Below, in pieces: positions 54,640 to 64,000 of a stretch of DNA of 64,000 nucleotides. Source of the DNA: Rhizomys pruinosus (Eukaryota > Chordata > Mammalia > Rodentia > Spalacidae); the NCBI GenBank assembly GCA_009823505.1, contig VZQC01010425.1, positions 4,196,134 through 4,260,133 of the forward strand. Reading direction: 5' to 3'. The notes beneath the pieces were generated by a model that was not told the origin of the DNA, did no database searches, and was given only the letters and a program-made list of their open reading frames with translations. The position numbers were made by a program, and so were the translations under genes. The stretch's first letter is position 1, and each line of letters begins with the position of its first letter.

Positions 54640-55045
54640 CAAATTTACTCCATGGCCACTACTATGCTCCCCACAGATGATCAAAGTCCTCCTCCCAGAG
54701 ACTTGTATCTGTGACCTTCTGTGGAAAAAGCATCTTGGGAGACGGAATTAGCTAAGGTGAAGTCACTCTGGAGGGTTGCCCAGTGCTCAGTGGGATATGA
54801 TCGGTACCCTTGGGAGAAGAGGAGGCACAGGAAAAGAAACATGGAAGAATGGCAAGGGGCGGACTGGGCACTACCCAGTGTAAACGGCCAGATCATAGTA
54901 GTGTCCGGGAACAGGACTGTGGGCATCGCCCAGACATGGGAGTTGCGAACAGCTCTGCCCTGGAGCCTTAGTCCAGCCGGCACCTTGACTTCAGACGTCC
55001 AGCCTCCGTAACTGTGAGAGAGGAGTTTCTGTTGTGGTAAGCCAC
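54640..55045 (+). mobile_element. Ancient LTR fragment, MLT1-like (ERVL-MaLR)
   Basis: The pattern TATCTGTGACCTTCTGTGGAAA, AATTAGCTAAGGTGAAG and, at the end, CCGTAACTGTGAGAG with GTAAGCCACC resembles MLT1-type long terminal repeats. It is non-coding, diverged and has no retroviral reading frame. Confidence 0.55.
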
Positions 55046-55765
55046 CGGGTGCAGGGACTTGCCTACAGCAGCCCTAGGCACCGCGAACCCAGACTGGAGG
55101 CCGCCACCCCCAACCCCCACCAGAAATCACAGTCCTCTCCCCTGATCTCCACACGATGTACAGGGGTCAGATGGGCAAGAGGAAATCCCCAGCCCCAGCC
55201 CAGCCATCTCTGCCCCATCTCCAAAATCAAGAGAAGCCAATCATGAACTTCAATGACCTGTGAAAAAGAAGTCGAAAAGAATGGTTCAGAGGACACTGAA
55301 CTTGCGTCACAAGACCCACACACCATCTCCTGAATCATCAGCAAAGCCCCTTAACTTCCTGGCCACGAGACCTGGGTATACAGATTTCCAAGGACAAGAG
55401 CATCTGGCGTGGTTTCCTGCCTTTAACCCCATTCAGGGCCACTAGCATAGTGAAGGAATCACCCAAGTCTGGCTCTTCATTATTCTTGAGAAACACAAAG
55501 AGGTGAAACCACTGAACAAAAGTCCAAGAGAGACTAAGGAATCACCCAGCCTAAACACCTCACTGGCTGCCCAGAGATTTGAGAGGGGCAAGTGTCCTGC
55601 ACTGAGCAGTAAACCTTAGGGTGGCCATCACAGGGCCTCAGACATAAGGGGCCACATCCTTACCAAGTGTATGGACCAGGGCCATAGTCACACAGGCAGC
55701 AGAGACAGGTGACAAACTCCAGGGCCTCTGCTCCTCACACATGTACTGTCCACCTCAGGAAAAAG
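55046..55765. other. Rab20 intron sequence, nothing recognised
   Basis: No exon, RNA gene or SINE is identified. Confidence 0.5.
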
Positions 55766-55769
55766 AACT

Positions 55770-56046
55770 CTGGTGGGCTGTGGAGATGGCTCAGCCAGTA
55801 CAGGGCTTGCTGCACAAGCACAAAAACCTGAGTCTGGATCCCAGAACCCATGTAAAAAGCGGAATATGGCAGCACACGTCTGTAATCTCAGCACTGGGAG
55901 ATGGAGAGGCGGCTGGCTCTCTGGGGCTTCCTGGCCATCCAGTTTAGCCACATGGGTGAATTCCAAGTTCAATGGAAGACCCTGTCTCAAAACAGAAGGT
56001 AGAGAGCCACTGAGGAAGACAATGACACCTCACAGAATACACAACA

Positions 56047-56097
<51 letters not shown>
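55770..56097 (+). repeat. B4-like SINE and (CA)n microsatellite
   Basis: The element (about 55775-56030) combines a tRNA-like head with a B1-like body. It is followed by a CACACA run at 56045-56096. Confidence 0.75.
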
Positions 56098-56098
<1 letters not shown>

Positions 56099-56364
56099 CT
56101 GCTATTTCAAAATCTCAAGAAAGAACAGTGGATTGGGCAAACTCAAAAAGTCCAGAGAAACATAAAAAGCAAAAGTACGGCTCCTCTTAGGGAAGCAGCT
56201 TCCTCCCACAGGCAACATGGAAAGGACTGCAGATGAACTGCGCAGTGTTCTCAGGGACAAAGCATAAAGCCATGTGAGCTAAGAATATTCTCAAATGTTA
56301 AGAAAGAACCAGCTTACTAGCCTGATTTTCCTATGCAGTTTTGATTTTAATTCGTGACATAATT

Positions 56365-56580
56365 TTTAAAGATTTATTCATTTTTATTTTATGTGTATGA
56401 GTGTTTTACCTACATGTACGTAAATTCACCCATGCATGTGATACCTGCAATGCCTGTGGAGGCCAGAACAGGGTATCACATCACCTAGACCTAGAGTTAA
56501 TGTGGTTGTTAGCCACTATATTGGTGCTGGGAACCCTCAGCAAGTAGAGCCAGTGCTTTTAATCACTGAACCATCTTTCT
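56365..56580 (-). repeat. Antisense B3-type SINE ending at the contig break
   Basis: A degenerate B3-type element whose head complement (CTGAACCATCTTTCTTAT) ends about 20 bases before the N. Confidence 0.65.
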
Positions 56581-56598
56581 TATGACATAAATTTTTTT

Positions 56599-56599
56599 N
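56599..56599. other. Single N: junction between Rab20-side and Srpk1-side sequence
   Basis: It is the second of only two N characters in the window. The first marks a demonstrable contig join, so this one probably does too. Left of it lies the Rab20 intron and right of it a Srpk1 intron. Confidence 0.85.
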
Positions 56600-56854
56600 C
56601 TACATGAGGGCCAGAGCAGGCAAGTTCACTGAGACATAGTAGCTGGTGCTTGCTCAAGTCTGTCAGGTGTTGCTGAGTGTGTTAATGATACAGGGTTCTT
56701 TGGGGGGGGGTGTAGAAGCGTTAAGAATGTTCAGTTGGATTATGAAGAGATTGCACACCTGAATATGTTAGAGAAATATTGGATCACATACTTTACAAGA
56801 GTAAATTCATGATAAGTAAATTATATATCACTAAGACAGTTAAAAATAATTTTC

Positions 56855-57191
56855 TTGCTGGGTGTGGTGGTTCATACCTTTAATCCCAGCACTCTGGAGG
56901 TAGAGGCAGGTGGATCTCTGGGAATTCAAGGCCAGCCTGGTCTACATAGCAGGTTCCAGGTCAGCTGGGGCTACTGGGGGACCCTGTTTTAGAAAGACTA
57001 AAAATAAGGCCAGGAGCAGTGGCGCACACCTTTAGTCATCTCACTTAGGAGTGTCAGAGGCAGGTGGATCTCTGTGAGTTCAAGGCCACCTTGGTCTACA
57101 GAGTGAGTTCCAGGACAGCCAGAGCTACAGGGAGACCCTGTCTCAAAAAGATTTAAAAAAAAAAAAAAATTCCAGTTCTCAGGTTTAGCAA

Positions 57192-57231
<40 letters not shown>

Positions 57232-57510
57232 TAAAAGACTAAAAAAATTTTCTGGCAGTCTTCAAAATCAGTCTACTTTAGGGGGCTGGAGAGATGGCTC
57301 AGCAGTTAAGATCACCAACTGGTCTTGTAGAGGACCCGAGTTTGATTCCCAGCACCCATGTGGTGGCTAAGAACCGTCTCCACCACGCCTTTAATCCCAG
57401 CACTTGGGAGGCAGAGGCAGGTGGATCTCAGAGTCCAGGCCAGCTTGGTCTACACAGTGAGTTCCAGGCCAGCTAGGGCTGTAGGGCGACCCTGTCTCAA
57501 AACAACAGCA
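56855..57510 (+). repeat. Two B1 SINEs, (AAT)n, B2-type head and B1
   Basis: B1 elements span about 56858-57000 and 57008-57160. (AAT)n is at 57192-57229. A tRNA-derived head at 57282-57375 is directly fused to a B1 body at 57380-57500. Confidence 0.85.
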
Positions 57511-57935
57511 ACAACAAAAGCCCAGTCCACTTTAAGCATGAGAGACAAGAGGACCTCACAAAGCTAACAGATAAATTCATTCATGAAGCAAATGCAAACA
57601 TATTTGATTATGAATTTAAATTTGTGTACAAGGCTCTCAGCAAGTTTTTGATAGAGCTTTGTTCTACTATTTATTTGGATGATTAGGGTGGCCTGCCAGG
57701 AATGCAGGTAGATCAGGGATGGAATATGACGCTAAAGGACCTAAAATTCTAATTTGTGTTATAGCATATCTCTTCATATTTGTTTGTTTGTAGGTTAGCT
57801 AAAAAGTATAGGAAGAAGAAAACTGGCAAGCTTTGTGTTTCTTTTTGTCTCATTTTGTCCCGTGGCTAAGCATGTTCCCATTAATACTACTACTACTTGA
57901 GTTTTGATTGGTTACAACTTTTTTGAAGATTTAAT
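57511..57935. other. Srpk1 intron, nothing recognised
   Basis: AT-rich sequence without SINE or exon. Confidence 0.5.
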
Positions 57936-57937
57936 TA

Positions 57938-58181
57938 TAGCCAGACTTGGTGGCTCACGCCTTTAATTCCAGCACTAGTAAGGCAGAAGCAGGTGGATCT
58001 CTATGAGTTCCAGGCCAGCTGGCACTAGGAGACCTTGTCTCAAAAACACCAACATAATAATAATAATAGTAGTAGTGGTGGTGGTGGTGGTGGTGGTGCT
58101 GGCACTAGGAGACCTTGTCTCAAAAACACCAACATAATAATAATAATAATAATAGTAGTAGTAGTAGTAGTGGTAGTGGTG

Positions 58182-58217
<36 letters not shown>

Positions 58218-58218
58218 G
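57938..58218 (+). repeat. B1-type SINE with duplicated tail and TAG/GGT repeats
   Basis: The SINE tail GGCACTAGGAGACCTTGTCT occurs at about 58022 and again at about 58101. Each copy is followed by AAT, TAG and TGG triplet runs. Confidence 0.85.
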
Positions 58219-58564
58219 ATAAAAAATTTTAAAATAAAAAAGATTTAATTATGTATATGTGTGTGTGTCCAGGTGCCCATGGGCCCAGAAGAAGTATTGG
58301 ATCCATAGAACTGGGGTTATAGGTGACATAGTTACTGAGAACCAAACTTGGGTCCTCTGCAAAAACAGCAAGTATTCTTAACCACTAAGCATCTCTCTAG
58401 CCCTTTGTTTGACTTATTTGAAACCATAATACTATTGTTTGTTTGTTTGTTTGTTTGTTTGTTTTTGAGACAAGGTTTCACTGTGTAGACCAGACTGGCC
58501 TTGAACATTAAGGTCCTCTTTTTTTCTTTTCATATGTAGTAAGTGTGTTTATATAATTTCTTAG

Positions 58565-62394
<3,830 letters not shown>

Positions 62395-62403
62395 TAATTT
62401 TTC

Positions 62404-62636
62404 AAAATTTATTTATTTTATGTGTATGAATGTACTGTCTGCATGTAGGTTTGTGCACCTGTGTCGTGCAATGCTGAGGAGGTCAGAAGAGGGTGTCGGA
62501 TTCCCCTGGAACTGGAGTTCTCCTGGAATTGGAGTTACAGACGGTTCTCAGCCACCATGTGGGTGCTGGGGATTGAACCCGGGTCCTCTGCAAGAGCAAT
62601 TGGCGCTCTTAACCGCTAGGCCATCTCTCCAGCCCC
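62404..62636 (-). repeat. Young antisense B3-type SINE with 17-bp duplication
   Basis: The cleanest duplicated form in the window: GGAACTGGAGTTCTCCT, then GGAATTGGAGTTACAG, ending in CTCTCCAGCCCC. Confidence 0.9.
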
Positions 62637-62819
62637 TAGGTTGCTTTTTTAAAATTATTACTGTACCCTTCTGGACACAAATATAAATTATATCTATATT
62701 TGTATCTGCTTTAATATTCCACAAAAGCAGATACAAATATAGACATAATTTATTCCACTTCATTTCTCTCTCCCTTTGCAAGAAAATTAAGAGATTTTGT
62801 TTTGTTTTATAGAAAGTAT

Positions 62820-63450
62820 CTTTGCTGGGTATGGTGGCACATGCCTTTAATTAATTCTAGCACTCGGGAAGCAGAGGCAGGTGGGTCTCTGGTCTACATA
62901 GTGAGTTCTAGACCATCTGTGGCTACAGGGAGACCCTCTCTCAAAAAGACAAAAAAAGATAGCTTTGTATTAATAAATGTCTTTCATCAATTAGCATAGA
63001 AAATTTAAGGGACATTCTTTCTATGTAGCTCACAATGGCCTCAAAAGGAGATCCTTCTGCTTCTGCCTCCCAAGTTGTGGGATCACAGATTTGATCCATT
63101 CCACTATGCCTGAAAAATGATAGATTAAAAGGGCAGATGTGGTGGCAAGTGCCTTTAATCCCAGGACTCAGAAGGCAGAGGCAGGTGAATCTCTTGAGTT
63201 AATCAAGGCCAGCCTGGTCTACATAGAGAGTTCCAGGACTGCCAGGGCTGTAGGAAGACCCTGTCTCAAAAAGACAAAAAAAAAAAATTTGTAGATTAAA
63301 TAGGATACTGCACACCTTTATTAATCTCAGTGCTTAGGAGGCAGAGGCAAGTGGCTCTCTTCGAGATCTAGGCCAGTCTGGTATACACAGTGAGTTCTAG
63401 GCTAGCTGAGGCTACATTATACATAGTGAGACTCCTCTTGTCTCAGGAAA
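62820..63450 (+). repeat. Three B1-type SINEs
   Basis: Elements lie at about 62822-62958 (shortened), 63140-63285 and 63300-63450 (degenerate). All are in the same orientation in the Srpk1 intron. Confidence 0.75.
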
Positions 63451-63639
63451 AAAAAAGTGGCATCCTAAAACTGTTTTCAACATCATAACAATAACATCAA
63501 GTCAAGCTGTTTCCTTTCTTTGTTGTTCATGCACCCCTTTTTCTTTTTCCTATTTAATTTCCCCAAATGATTTTAATAAAAATACTAACAAATAATAATG
63601 AACCAACTACTCCCACTGCTATGATTATAGTCTAGCTGG

Positions 63640-63933
63640 CTACCTTTTAGTGTCTTCGTAAGTTACTCCATCTCCCATGTCATTAAACTGATAATGTGCT
63701 GTTACACAATCATAACTAATCCAGTGAGGAAGCAAAACATTCTGTGCCAGATCATTGTCTGAACATGTCTCTGGATATGCTTCCATTGCCAGCAGTGAGT
63801 AACATGGAATCCCATCAAAACTTAACACACTTTTACCAGTAACACTTGCTCTTCCACTATAAATTGGGAAAGAAAGTGATAGAAAACCTAAAACAAAACA
63901 AGAAAAAAAATAAGTAGCCGGGCATGGTGGCAC
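63640..63933 (-). other. Unrecognised open frame with an acceptor-like start
   Basis: The - strand is open for 97 codons. The first dozen codons come from the antisense side of the B1 at 63915-64000. The inner part (below about 63890) follows a TTTTGTTTTAG acceptor-like sequence and reads SLSFPIYSGRASVTGKSVLS and onward to DGVTYEDTKR with a stop. Composition looks protein-like, but I recognise no family. It could be a retrocopy fragment or chance. Confidence 0.2.
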
Positions 63934-64000
63934 ATGCCTTTAATCCCAGCACTCGGGAGGTGGAGGCAGGCAGATTTCTATCTCAAAAAGACAAAAAAAA
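63915..64000 (+). repeat. B1 SINE, running to the window end
   Basis: A B1 head at 63917 (GCCGGGCATGGTGGCACATG), an internally deleted body and a tail CTCAAAAAGACAAAAAAAA. Confidence 0.85.

Noticed and set aside
46790..56598. Rab20 first exon (P-loop GDMNVGKTSLL)
   Set aside because: I looked on the - strand for the P-loop coding pattern and found none. The exon is probably beyond the contig break.

Overview
This is nuclear DNA from a rodent. It has long introns with GT/AG splice sites, and it is crowded with B1 (7SL-derived), B2/B3-type (tRNA-derived) and B4/ID-type SINEs. Three vertebrate genes are recognisable from their translated exons. The SINE consensus forms look muroid but do not match my memory of the common mouse forms, so I infer a muroid rodent other than mouse. 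The species cannot be fixed by eye.

Layout. Positions 1-31790 hold the 3' part of Col4a2 (collagen IV alpha-2) on the + strand: Gly-X-Y exons, the two-part NC1 domain, a stop at 30898-30900 and a polyadenylation signal at 31764. About 14 kb of this gene appears twice in direct orientation. Copy 1 is roughly 1070-15354 and copy 2 is roughly 15356-29125, and they are separated by a single N at 15355. Copy 2 has 14 complete exons in frame, as well as exon 47, and connects to the terminal exon. Copy 1 lacks the terminal exon and carries insertion-rich noise that breaks several exons. I read this as two overlapping contigs that were scaffolded without merging, not as a biological duplication.

Positions 31791-46256 are intergenic and repeat-rich: SINEs, a 34-bp minisatellite and a 1.4-kb CAC/CAT tract. 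Positions 46257-46789 on the - strand are the last coding exon of Rab20, a small GTPase. It is convergent with Col4a2, the order known from other mammals. Its upstream intron (46790 onward) carries three minisatellites within about 2.1 kb, one of them a 15-fold array of CCAATCAG. A second single N lies at 56599.

Right of that N, four exons of Srpk1 (SR-protein kinase 1) appear on the + strand (58565-62233), ending in the middle of the kinase N-lobe. Srpk1 is not a neighbour of Col4a2/Rab20 in human or mouse. Both Rab20 (exon 1 missing) and Srpk1 (first exons missing) are cut at this join, so a chimeric scaffold is the simplest explanation. A full-length but mutated U1 snRNA copy lies in a Srpk1 intron.

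The three genes share no pathway. Col4a2 makes basement-membrane collagen, Rab20 is a vesicle-trafficking GTPase, and Srpk1 phosphorylates SR splicing factors. I found no previously undescribed gene system. The most valuable observations concern assembly structure, young repeats and the U1 copy.
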